DNA from: an uncultured Bacteroidia bacterium
GTDB lineage: Bacteria; Bacteroidota; Bacteroidia; Bacteroidales; UBA932
Length of the DNA: 5,784 nt
Reading direction: 5' to 3'
Assembly (NCBI GenBank): GCA_902796455.1
Contig: CADBPH010000322.1
Span: 1 to 5,784 of the forward strand
The translations under genes and the position numbers were made by a program. The notes beneath the pieces were generated by a model, which did no database searches, was not told the origin of the DNA, and was given only the letters and a program-made list of their open reading frames with translations. Below are positions 1 through 5,784 of the stretch, piece after piece. Numbering within the stretch: the first letter of the stretch is position 1; each line of letters opens with the position of its first letter.

Positions 1-542
1 CCAATGTGGAACACGTCGGCATACGGCCGTCCCTGCTGTCCGCTCCAGAAATAGGCTTCGTTTCCTCCTTCTTTGACCCAAAGCGTCCCGTTCACTGTCC
101 CATTCTCTGCAAGGTATTGATAGATCGTTCCGCCACGGTACTGGAAGATGTCGTAGAACGGCGGTTCCTTGTCAATTTTCATGATCAGGGACAGTTCCTG
201 CGGTGCGAAATCACCGGGTTCTCCGTCGAGGACGTGCAGCGAGAACGCGGCGGGTTCGTCTCCGTCATAATAGAACGGTTCATACTGGGAGAAATCCAGC
301 ATGTGCGCGTGGAAGTCCGCCGGCCTTTCGGAACGTTTCTTCACGAAAGTCCTTGCCGGGATATCGTCTCCGGCCCGGGTGGGCATCAGGGTCTCTTCTC
401 CCGAAATGATGGCTTCTCCCCGCCTTGCCCGGGCGATCCGCTCCGCTACGGCGGGCGTATAGTGCATAAAACACCAGGGCGCATCCAGGATCACGCTGAA
501 AACGTGTCCGGCTACTTTGTATTTCCTCTCCGTGTATTCCAT
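1..542 (-). CDS. Unrecognised protein, C-terminus outside the window
   Basis: An open frame of 180 codons starts at ATG 542-540, one base after the truB stop (TAAcATG), and reaches the left edge without a stop. I do not recognise the family and assign no function. The tight coupling to truB, the same strand and the even, GC-rich codon use support a real gene over a chance frame. The protein starts MEYTERKYKVAGHVFSVIL and has no signal peptide or transmembrane segment. Visible elements include a basic stretch at 35-41, a variable Pro/Thr region at 52-65, LDFSQYEPFYYDG at 82-94, and alternating hydrophobic segments rich in aromatics: FSLHVLDG (100-107), LSLIMKID (117-124), FYDIFQYRGGTIYQYL (129-144), GTLWVK (152-157) and AYFWSG (163-168). 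These look like successive beta strands of a soluble domain. Another open frame on the opposite strand over the same bases is taken as a shadow. Confidence 0.75.
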   Translation of the reverse strand, partial: MEYTERKYKVAGHVFSVILDAPWCFMHYTPAVAERIARARRGEAIISGEETLMPTRAGDDIPARTFVKKRSERPADFHAHMLDFSQYEPFYYDGDEPAAFSLHVLDGEPGDFAPQELSLIMKIDKEPPFYDIFQYRGGTIYQYLAENGTVNGTLWVKEGGNEAYFWSGQQGRPYADVFHI

Positions 543-543
543 G

Positions 544-1434
544 TTACGGAACGATTTTCATTAAATCCGCCGCCTCTTCCATATCCAGGGCATTTTCCGC
601 CCGGAAATCTCCGCTGCGCGTGCGCCGGAGCGAATCCAGGAAGGCACCGGTGTCCAGGGCTTCTCCGATATCGCGCGCCAGTGCCCGGATATAGGTCCCT
701 TTCGAGCAGGTGATCCGGATATCCGCATGCGGGAAGTGGAAATCCGATATGTCGGCGACGTGGATCCGTGCACTCCGTGCGGACGCTTCCGCCTCTTCCT
801 GCGGAATCCGGCCTTGCGGAAGGAAAGACTCCAGCCGGATGTCGGAAATCGTAATCCGTTGCCGGCTGAGGAGTTCCTCCGCTGTTTTGTCGAAGCCTGC
901 GGTATCCTCCCCGGGAGACGACTTTGCCTTCTTGTACATCTTCCGGGCCATTTCGTACGCCCGGATTCCCTCTACGGACTTGGCGGAGAAAAGCGGGGCG
1001 ATCTGCTCCTGCTCTCCCAGGAATCCCTGCAGGACTCCGTCCAGGCGCTCCTTTGTCAGCCCCTCTGTCGGGTAGAACCGGTCCGGTTCTTTTTCCAGGT
1101 CATAAGAGGGCGTCGTCGCCCCGAATGACAGACCGGCCAGGTATTCTTTTTCGTGCCGCTGCAGCGCTTCCGCCTCGCGGGTGGCTTTTCCGATGCAGAC
1201 CAGCAGGACTCCTGTCGCGAGCGGGTCCAGCGTCCCGGCGTGGCCGACTTTCAGGTTCTTTTTCTGGAAGTACCTGCAGGCGAGGAATTTCAGCTTCCGG
1301 ACGACATCGGCTGAAGTCCACCTGTACGGTTTGTCCACCGGCAGGATGAGGCCCTCCGGATAGGCTTCTATGTCCCGCGCCAAAACAGGGGCCGGGGAAC
1401 GGAGAAATGCCTTGTCAACCGTCAGGAATGCCAT
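544..1434 (-). CDS. truB: tRNA pseudouridine-55 synthase TruB
   Basis: TruB isomerises uridine 55 of the tRNA T-arm to pseudouridine and helps tRNA folding. Seen directly: LILPVDKPYRWTSADVVRKL (29-48), the catalytic block KVGHAGTLDPLATGVLL (62-78) with the presumed nucleophile Asp70, KEYLAGLSFGATTPSYDLEKE (96-116), the substrate-loop segment APLFSAKSVEGIRAYEMAR (146-164), and CSKGTYIRALARDIG (243-257). The wording around FGATTPSYDLEKE and YPTE is typical of Bacteroidota TruB. At 296 residues it is longer than many relatives there. The extra length lies in about 25 residues before the first conserved block and in two charged stretches at about 165-190 and 205-229. The start is the ATG overlapping the rpiB stop (TGATG). 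No other ATG lies before the catalytic core. The C-terminal PUA-like part seen in E. coli TruB is short or absent, as in several phyla. The next gene starts 1 base after its TAA. Confidence 0.96.
   Translation of the reverse strand: MAFLTVDKAFLRSPAPVLARDIEAYPEGLILPVDKPYRWTSADVVRKLKFLACRYFQKKNLKVGHAGTLDPLATGVLLVCIGKATREAEALQRHEKEYLAGLSFGATTPSYDLEKEPDRFYPTEGLTKERLDGVLQGFLGEQEQIAPLFSAKSVEGIRAYEMARKMYKKAKSSPGEDTAGFDKTAEELLSRQRITISDIRLESFLPQGRIPQEEAEASARSARIHVADISDFHFPHADIRITCSKGTYIRALARDIGEALDTGAFLDSLRRTRSGDFRAENALDMEEAADLMKIVP
1434..1434 (-). promoter_or_regulatory. TGATG stop-start overlap joining rpiB and truB
   Basis: The last base of the rpiB TGA is the first base of the truB ATG. I see no Shine-Dalgarno sequence in the rpiB codons just upstream, so truB is probably translated by ribosomes that finish rpiB. 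This junction is the main reason for the truB start choice. The coupling is inferred from the arrangement. Confidence 0.7.
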
Positions 1435-1868
1435 CAGGCGCAGGGAATTTTCCCGATGCGGCGCAGGTGGCGTCCGCCTTCGAAGGGGGTTTCCAGCCAG
1501 GTCCGCACGATGTTTTGGGCCATGCGGTAGGAGATGAAACGGGCCGGCAGCACGAGGATGTTGGCATTGTTGTGCGCCTTGACAAGCCGTCCGATTTCAC
1601 TGTTCCAGGCCAGTCCGGCCCGGATGCCCTGGTGCTTGTTCAGGGTCATGGCCATCCCGTTCCCGGTCCCGCACAGGGCAATCCCGCAATCGACCTGTCC
1701 CTGCTCGACGGCAAGGGCCAGGGGATGGGCTACGTCTGCATAGTCCATGCTTACTTCTGAATCTGTTCCGAAGTCCACGACTTTGAATCCTTTCGATTCC
1801 AGCCAAGGGATCAGCCTGGCCTTGCAGGGGAAACCGGCATGGTCTCCGCAAATTCCGATTGTCAGCAT
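1434..1868 (-). CDS. rpiB: RpiB-type ribose-5-phosphate isomerase B
   Basis: RpiB enzymes interconvert ribose 5-phosphate and ribulose 5-phosphate in the non-oxidative pentose phosphate pathway, feeding nucleotide synthesis. The 144-residue length matches the family. Visible family features are CGDHAGFPCK (7-16), with the Asp-His pair at 9-10; VVDFGTDSEVSMDYADVAH (30-48); LCGTGNGMAM (65-74), with the cysteine at 66 that serves as catalytic base in the E. coli enzyme; HNNANIL (99-105), with the conserved histidine at 99; and FEGGRHLRRI (129-138), whose arginines bind the phosphate. All key residues I know of are present, so the protein should be active. Related LacA/LacB galactose-6-phosphate isomerases share the fold, and some RpiB proteins also accept allose phosphate, but Cys66 and the housekeeping context favour ribose. 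Its ATG lies 2 bases after the gltX stop, and its TGA overlaps the truB ATG by one base, so translation is probably coupled on both sides. Confidence 0.94.
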   Translation of the reverse strand: MLTIGICGDHAGFPCKARLIPWLESKGFKVVDFGTDSEVSMDYADVAHPLALAVEQGQVDCGIALCGTGNGMAMTLNKHQGIRAGLAWNSEIGRLVKAHNNANILVLPARFISYRMAQNIVRTWLETPFEGGRHLRRIGKIPCA

Positions 1869-1870
1869 TT

Positions 1871-3505
1871 TTATAGGGTTTTCATGAATTCGTCGAAACG
1901 CGCCCGGACCTCTTTCCTGCCCAGCCGCCAGATAATGTCCGCAATGCCCAGGCCGCTGCCGGAGCCGCTCAGGGCCAGTCTCAGGCAGTTCATCACCTTA
2001 CCCATCGGCCATTCCCGGCTGCGGATGTATTCCTCCAGGGCCGTCTCCAGGTGTTCCTTGTCGAAGGGCCCGTCGAAGGCTCCCGTGATATACTGGACCG
2101 CCTCCTGCGCGTATGCGACATTTTCTGGGGTTCCGAATTTGTTCCGGTCTTTCTCCACATAATTCTCCGGGCGGACGAACAGGTACGAAGCGATGTCACG
2201 GAAATCTGCCACGAAGGTCGCCCGTTCCTTGATCAGCGAAACGATGCTCCGGACATAGTCCCGGGTGTAGATATGATTGGCGAAATCGGCTCCGGTCTCG
2301 TTGAATTCCGCACCGGCGGTGATGGCGCAGACCGGGCAGTCCACAATTTGCATCCCATCCGCTTCCAGAAGGGGAATGAACAAGTCAGTCAGCTGGTCGT
2401 CGCTCTTGCGGCGGAGGTATTCTTTGTTGTACCACTTGGCTTTGTCAGGGTTGAACCGGGCGCCGGACTTGACAATGCGTTCCAGCGAGAACGCTTCGAC
2501 GAGTTCGTCCATCGAGAAGATTTCCCGGTCATCTCCCGGATTCCATCCCAGGAAGGCCAGCAGGTTGACGAAGGCCTCCGGGAAATAGCCGTCCTCCCGG
2601 TAGCCGCGCGATACTTCGCCGTCCTTGGAGGTCCAGCGGAGCGGGAACACCGGGAATCCCAGTTTGTCTCCGTCACGCTTGCTGAGCTTGCCTTTTCCGT
2701 CGGGCTTGAGCAGCAGGGAGAGGTGCGCGAACCGCGGCATGGTATCTTCCCACCCGAACGCCTTGTACAGCATGTAGTGGAGGGGGAGGGAAGGCAGCCA
2801 TTCCTCGCCGCGGATGACCTCGGTGATTTCCATCAGGTGGTCGTCGACGATGTTTGCCAGGTGGTAGGTAGGCAATTCGTCGGCCCGTTTCCACAGGACT
2901 TTGTCGTCCAGCGTATCCGTGTTGACCTCAATGTGTCCGCGGATCAGATCGTCCATGGCGACAACCTGGTGCTCAGGCATTTTGAACCGGACGGTCCAGT
3001 CTGTCGTGGTTTCGAGGAGCCGGGTGGTTTCTTCCTGGGAAAGGGTCAGCGAGTTGCGCATGGTCATGCGCGTGGCCTGATTGTAGATGAAGGTTTCCTT
3101 GACGGCTTCGGCGGCCGTGCGGCGCGCTTCCAGTTCGGCCGATGAGTCGAACGCATAGTAGGCATAGCCTTCCCGGACCAGGAGTTCCGCATATTCCCGG
3201 TAGATTCCCTTGCGCTGGGACTGCCGGTAGGGGGCATGTGGATGGCGCTCGGAGGGCGTTTCGACGACCTTTCCGTTGCTGTCCACCCCTTCGTCGGGGA
3301 TGATTCCGCACCAGTTCAGTGCTTCGATGATATATTCTTCTGCTCCCGGGACAAACCGGTGGGAGTCCGTATCTTCAATCCGGATGATGAAATCTCCTCC
3401 GTGTTGTTTGGCATAGAGGTAATTATACAGCGCTGTCCGGACACCACCCATATGCAGGGGGCCAGTCGGGGACGGAGCAAATCTGACACGTGTTTTTCTT
3501 TCCAT
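1871..3505 (-). CDS. gltX: Glutamyl-tRNA synthetase (glutamate--tRNA ligase)
   Basis: This cytoplasmic class I synthetase charges tRNA-Glu with glutamate using ATP. At 544 residues it is longer than the roughly 470 of E. coli GltX. Seen directly: RFAPSPTGPLHMGGVRTAL (8-26), containing the HIGH-type motif as HMGG; IRIEDTD (41-47), part of the glutamate pocket; IRGEEWLPSLPLH (231-243); and the KMSKS-type loop KLSKRDGD (273-280). The insert just after that loop (FPVFPLRW, 284-291, then GYREDGYFPEA) is, to my knowledge, typical of Bacteroidota enzymes. Extra length also appears at about 72-91 and around 385-410, the latter including CPVC. The all-helical C-terminal anticodon-binding part ends with ALSGSGSGLGIADIIWRLG. 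The fused GHAPYRQS-type block appears as HAPYRQSQRK (90-99). GlnRS is unlikely because the C-terminal domain is the helical GltX type. The ATG lies 5 bases after the ftsZ stop in an A-rich stretch with no Shine-Dalgarno site. Confidence 0.97.
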   Translation of the reverse strand: MERKTRVRFAPSPTGPLHMGGVRTALYNYLYAKQHGGDFIIRIEDTDSHRFVPGAEEYIIEALNWCGIIPDEGVDSNGKVVETPSERHPHAPYRQSQRKGIYREYAELLVREGYAYYAFDSSAELEARRTAAEAVKETFIYNQATRMTMRNSLTLSQEETTRLLETTTDWTVRFKMPEHQVVAMDDLIRGHIEVNTDTLDDKVLWKRADELPTYHLANIVDDHLMEITEVIRGEEWLPSLPLHYMLYKAFGWEDTMPRFAHLSLLLKPDGKGKLSKRDGDKLGFPVFPLRWTSKDGEVSRGYREDGYFPEAFVNLLAFLGWNPGDDREIFSMDELVEAFSLERIVKSGARFNPDKAKWYNKEYLRRKSDDQLTDLFIPLLEADGMQIVDCPVCAITAGAEFNETGADFANHIYTRDYVRSIVSLIKERATFVADFRDIASYLFVRPENYVEKDRNKFGTPENVAYAQEAVQYITGAFDGPFDKEHLETALEEYIRSREWPMGKVMNCLRLALSGSGSGLGIADIIWRLGRKEVRARFDEFMKTL

Positions 3506-3510
3506 TGTTT

Positions 3511-4770
3511 TTACTGGTGTTTTGCAATCCGGCGGATGGCGGCCGTCGCCTCGAGTTCACTCTTACTCTGGTCCGGCCGCAGGATCAGCACCGGCTTTTC
3601 ATCTTCACTGAAATGGAACCGCCGGACATTCTCCATCGTATTGAATCCGATTTTATTGACACTGGCGGTATTCTCCTCGGGCAAAGTGACTTCCCCGGCT
3701 ACGTTGTCCGGCGCCGGATTATAGCGGAAGTCCTTGTCTATCAGGATGAGTTTTCCCATATCCGAGCCGGTCAGCCCGATCAGGTTCATCCGGAATCCCG
3801 TGGCGATGGCCGTGATGTTGACCTTGTCGCCGAAGTCCGGGTCGTCGCTGAAAATCAGACCGCGCTTGAACTTGTTGACATTGCCGGTATACTCCGAAAT
3901 CATCTCACTGAGCTGGTCGAGTTCCTGCATCTGGAGGCCCTTTTCGTTGTTGCCTACCGTAATGTTAATCAGCAGGTTCTTGGCAGTCTTGAGGTCGAAG
4001 TCGTTGAGCAGCGGAGATTCCAGGGCGCCCTTGACGGCATCCCGCAGGCGGTCTTTGCCGGTTCCGGTGCCGCATCCCATCAGGGCCATCCCGCTGTTTT
4101 TCATCATGGTCTTCACATCCTCGAAGTCTACGTTGACATATCCGGCCGTCGTGATGATTTCGATGATGCCCCGTACGGCCGTCGAAAGCACCTCATCTGC
4201 CTGGGGGAAGGCTTTCTGGACCAGGATGCCGCCGAAATACTCGTACAGTTTCTCATTGTTGATAATCAGCAGGCTGTCCACGTTTTTCTCCAGCTCATGG
4301 ATCCCGTCGACCGCTTTGGCCAGGAAATCGTCTCCCTCGTTCTTGAAAGGAAGGGTCACGACGGCAACCGTCAGGATGCCCCGGTCCTTGGCCATCTTGG
4401 CGATGACCGGCGATGCGCCTGTTCCGGTGCCGCCGCCCATCCCGGCCGTGATGAACAGCATCTGGGTGTTGCCGCCCAGGAGTTTCTCGGCAATCAGGTC
4501 CTGGGACTCAAGCGCGGCGTTCCGTCCCTTGATCGGATCAGTTCCTGCGCCGAGCAGGTCCTTGCCCAGCTGGATCTTGACAGGGACATTGCTTTTCTGC
4601 AGGGCCTGCGAGTCGGTGTTGCAGACGATGAAACTGCAGCCCTCGATTTTCTGGTTGTACATGTAGGTCACAGCGTTGCAGCCACCGCCGCCGACGCCGA
4701 TCACCTTGATCATCGAGTCATCAGGCCGCCAGGTCTCGGGAATCATATCTTTTTCCATAAAATCTGTCAT
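3511..4770 (-). CDS. ftsZ: Cell division protein FtsZ
   Basis: FtsZ is the tubulin-like GTPase that polymerises into the cytokinetic ring at midcell. The 419 residues contain the expected landmarks in order: the nucleotide loop IKVIGVGGGGCNAV (21-34), NTDSQAL (51-57), the tubulin signature GMGGGTGTG (110-118), the switch region after VVTLPF (137-142), IINNEKL (169-175), and the synergy loop NVDFEDV (213-219), which supplies the acidic residues that complete GTP hydrolysis in the neighbouring subunit. A second GTGTG at 234-238 sits where most FtsZ proteins have a Gly/Ala/Ser-rich MGxG segment. ITAIATGF (319-326) closes the C-terminal subdomain. Two things are odd. The segment usually written PFxFEG reads PFKNEG. 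The last residues, EATAAIRRIAKHQ, do not show the common IPAYLRR-type tail peptide. The start ATG has a strong Shine-Dalgarno site. The gene follows ftsA by 18 bases and precedes gltX by 5, so co-transcription is likely. Confidence 0.98.
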   Translation of the reverse strand: MTDFMEKDMIPETWRPDDSMIKVIGVGGGGCNAVTYMYNQKIEGCSFIVCNTDSQALQKSNVPVKIQLGKDLLGAGTDPIKGRNAALESQDLIAEKLLGGNTQMLFITAGMGGGTGTGASPVIAKMAKDRGILTVAVVTLPFKNEGDDFLAKAVDGIHELEKNVDSLLIINNEKLYEYFGGILVQKAFPQADEVLSTAVRGIIEIITTAGYVNVDFEDVKTMMKNSGMALMGCGTGTGKDRLRDAVKGALESPLLNDFDLKTAKNLLINITVGNNEKGLQMQELDQLSEMISEYTGNVNKFKRGLIFSDDPDFGDKVNITAIATGFRMNLIGLTGSDMGKLILIDKDFRYNPAPDNVAGEVTLPEENTASVNKIGFNTMENVRRFHFSEDEKPVLILRPDQSKSELEATAAIRRIAKHQ

Positions 4771-4788
4771 GATACGGTCTCCTTTCTT
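4771..4788 (-). promoter_or_regulatory. ftsA-ftsZ spacer with a strong Shine-Dalgarno site for ftsZ
   Basis: This is the longest gap between genes in the window. Read on the minus strand it contains AAAGGAG (4785 to 4779), with 8 bases between the last G and the ATG of ftsZ, an almost ideal Shine-Dalgarno layout. It supports the ATG at 4770 as the start of ftsZ over the ATG four codons later. No other start in the window has a comparable site. The gap is too short for a promoter plus a leader. Confidence 0.8.
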
Positions 4789-5784
4789 TTAAACTTCTTC
4801 ATCATCGTTGCCGACATTGTCGTAGAACGAGCCGACACCTTCGTAAATATTGCCGAAAAGCTTCTGGACTTTGCTTTTCCATGTAATCGAAATGAACGGC
4901 TTGTGTTCTTTCGGCTCTTTGGGCTCCTTCACCTTCCTGGGTTTACGGGCTTTTTCCTCTTTCGGAACTTCTTCCTCGGTAAACAGGCTGTCGCTGGGCT
5001 GCGGGTCAGCTGCGTAGGTTTCTTCCTCGTATGCGGGCTCCGGAGCTTCCTCACTGACAGGTGTTTCCATTTCGATTCCGAATCCCTGCATCCGGAATTC
5101 CGGGGCTTCGATGCAATTGAGCAGGCCGTCTGCCTTTGCTTCCAGGATCATGCCGATGGAGTTGGAAGCGGCGCATCCGTATGCCCCTTCACAGCCGGAG
5201 GCGGAGAAGAGATGGCGGGGATAACCCTGGCGGACATTGTATCCGGACAGTTCTTTGATGAAGTGGCAGAGATTGGTCAGTTCCGCTCCGCCGCCGGTGA
5301 CGACGACGCCGCTGCGCAGGCTGTCGGCGAGGTTGCTTTCCTGGATCTGGTACAGGATGGCATCGATGATTTCCCGGGTGCGTGCGGTGATGATTTCGGA
5401 CAGGTATTTCACCGGAATCTGTTTGTAGCCTTCCATCTCGTCTCCTTCGATCTGGATGATTTTTTCCTCCAGGTTCTGGAGCCGGTCCGGCATGCAGGCG
5501 CCATAGGCCAGCTTGATGTTTTCGGCGAGGGTCTCCGAGATGGTGCATTCGCTCCGGATATCCGAGGTAATGACCTTTCCGCCGAAGGGGATGCTGGCAT
5601 AGTACCTGAGTATCTTTCCTTTATAGATGGTGACGGAGGTGGCGCCGCCGCCGAAATCGATCAGGGCGACTCCGTTTTCCATTTCATCGGTGGTGAGGAC
5701 GGCTTTGGCGATGGATCCCGGGGAGAAGTACTTCCGCGCGATGGCGATGCCCAGGTTGTTGAACACCTTGTCAATGGTTTCCAC
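4789..5784 (-). CDS. ftsA: Cell division protein FtsA, 5'-truncated by the window edge
   Basis: FtsA is an actin-like ATPase that tethers FtsZ filaments to the inner face of the cytoplasmic membrane and recruits later division proteins. The visible 331 residues cover roughly the C-terminal two thirds or more. The first visible codon is GTG, read here as an internal valine because it lies at the edge and the ATPase domain is already under way. Seen directly: a phosphate-binding motif of the actin/Hsp70 fold, LIDFGGGATSVTIYKG (visible residues 41-56); IPFGG at 65-69; the second nucleotide-binding motif VVVTGGGAELTNL at 160-172; an acidic linker at about 241-273; a Lys/Pro/Glu-rich stretch at 274-296 with repeated KEPKEP; and an amphipathic segment at about 298-325. 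The protein does not end on that helix but on an acidic cap, NDDEEV. The gene ends with TAA, 18 bases before ftsZ, the usual partner arrangement. MreB or DnaK are unlikely given the tail and the ftsZ neighbour. Confidence 0.95.
   Translation of the reverse strand: METIDKVFNNLGIAIARKYFSPGSIAKAVLTTDEMENGVALIDFGGGATSVTIYKGKILRYYASIPFGGKVITSDIRSECTISETLAENIKLAYGACMPDRLQNLEEKIIQIEGDEMEGYKQIPVKYLSEIITARTREIIDAILYQIQESNLADSLRSGVVVTGGGAELTNLCHFIKELSGYNVRQGYPRHLFSASGCEGAYGCAASNSIGMILEAKADGLLNCIEAPEFRMQGFGIEMETPVSEEAPEPAYEEETYAADPQPSDSLFTEEEVPKEEKARKPRKVKEPKEPKEHKPFISITWKSKVQKLFGNIYEGVGSFYDNVGNDDEEV
4890..5064 (-). other. FtsA charged linker (acidic, then Lys/Pro/Glu-rich)
   Basis: Visible residues 241-299 of FtsA look intrinsically disordered. 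The first half is acidic and Pro/Glu rich. The second half alternates Lys, Glu and Pro, including KEPKEPKEHKP. It separates the ATPase domain from the presumed membrane-binding helix. Such linkers vary in length and sequence between FtsA proteins, so the exact wording carries little functional information. The reading comes from composition alone. Confidence 0.7.

Larger units (their letters stand above)
1..5784 (-). other. Probable single operon ftsA-ftsZ-gltX-rpiB-truB-unknown
   Basis: All six genes share a strand, with junctions of 18, 5, 2, -1 and 1 bases in order of transcription. No gap could hold a terminator or a full promoter. By eye I found no copy of the Bacteroidota -7 element (TAnnTTTG on the minus strand) in the coding regions. 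The promoter presumably lies upstream of ftsA, beyond the right edge, and the end lies beyond the left edge. Internal promoters inside genes cannot be excluded. There is no stretch over 300 bases without a gene. Confidence 0.7.

Noticed and set aside
280..474. A 64-codon minus-strand frame starting with GTG in another frame of the last gene
   Set aside because: It overlaps the longer coupled frame, is Arg/Gly/His-rich and has no supporting start context.
6..713. A 235-codon plus-strand open frame over the left end
   Set aside because: It overlaps the 3' part of truB and the coupled downstream gene on the opposite strand. The minus-strand frame fits the operon (TAAcATG junction, same strand), so the plus-strand frame is taken as a shadow.
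1443..1454. Short inverted repeat GGGAA-TT-TTCCC near the rpiB end, a possible hairpin
   Set aside because: The loop is only two bases, there is no U-tract, and it lies inside rpiB codons just before the coupled truB start, so it is neither a terminator nor clearly functional.
2051..3145. A 364-codon open frame on the plus strand
   Set aside because: It lies wholly opposite gltX, whose motifs are intact. Its translation has no recognisable domain and is what GC-rich codon bias produces on the opposite strand.
4057..4443. Two similar GGTTCCGGTGCCGC-type stretches within ftsZ
   Set aside because: Both encode Gly-Thr-Gly-Thr segments of FtsZ (residues 113-118 and 234-238). The similarity comes from protein motifs and codon bias, not from a DNA repeat.
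3734..4666. A 310-codon open frame on the plus strand
   Set aside because: It is antisense to the conserved core of ftsZ. The product is rich in Ser, Arg and Pro with no motif, typical of a shadow frame.

Overview
The window holds a compact run of six genes, all on the minus strand and read from right to left. They are ftsA (5' end missing), ftsZ, gltX, rpiB, truB and an unrecognised gene that runs off the left edge. The longest gap between coding regions is 18 bases. Three of the other junctions have gaps of 1 to 5 bases, and one is a 1-base overlap. The window therefore looks like part of a single transcription unit. I saw no RNA genes, mobile elements, CRISPR arrays, promoters or convincing terminators.

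The organism is most likely a member of the Bacteroidota, probably Bacteroidales, with a fairly GC-rich genome. The best evidence is GltX, which carries the insert after its KLSKR loop (FPVFPLRW followed by a GYREDGYFPEA block) that I associate with Bacteroidota glutamyl-tRNA synthetases. TruB also has Bacteroidota-like wording (FGATTPSYDLEKE, then YPTE). Most starts have no Shine-Dalgarno sequence and instead follow A-rich or translationally coupled junctions, which is also common in that phylum. The family or genus cannot be fixed from this sequence.

Region by region: 4789-5784 is the C-terminal part of FtsA, the actin-like membrane anchor of the Z ring, ending in a charged linker and an amphipathic helix. 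3511-4770 is FtsZ, the tubulin-like GTPase that forms the ring. 1871-3505 is glutamyl-tRNA synthetase. 1434-1868 is a RpiB-type sugar-phosphate isomerase. 544-1434 is the tRNA pseudouridine-55 synthase TruB. 1-542 is a conserved-looking but unassigned protein without a stop in the window. FtsA and FtsZ act together at the division site, and GltX and TruB both act on tRNA. RpiB belongs to the pentose phosphate pathway. The run thus joins the end of a division gene cluster to a set of growth-linked housekeeping genes.

I did not find a new biological system. The points most worth a second look are the FtsZ C-terminus, which lacks the usual FtsA-binding peptide; the matching oddity at the FtsA C-terminus; the single strong Shine-Dalgarno at ftsZ; and the unassigned last gene.
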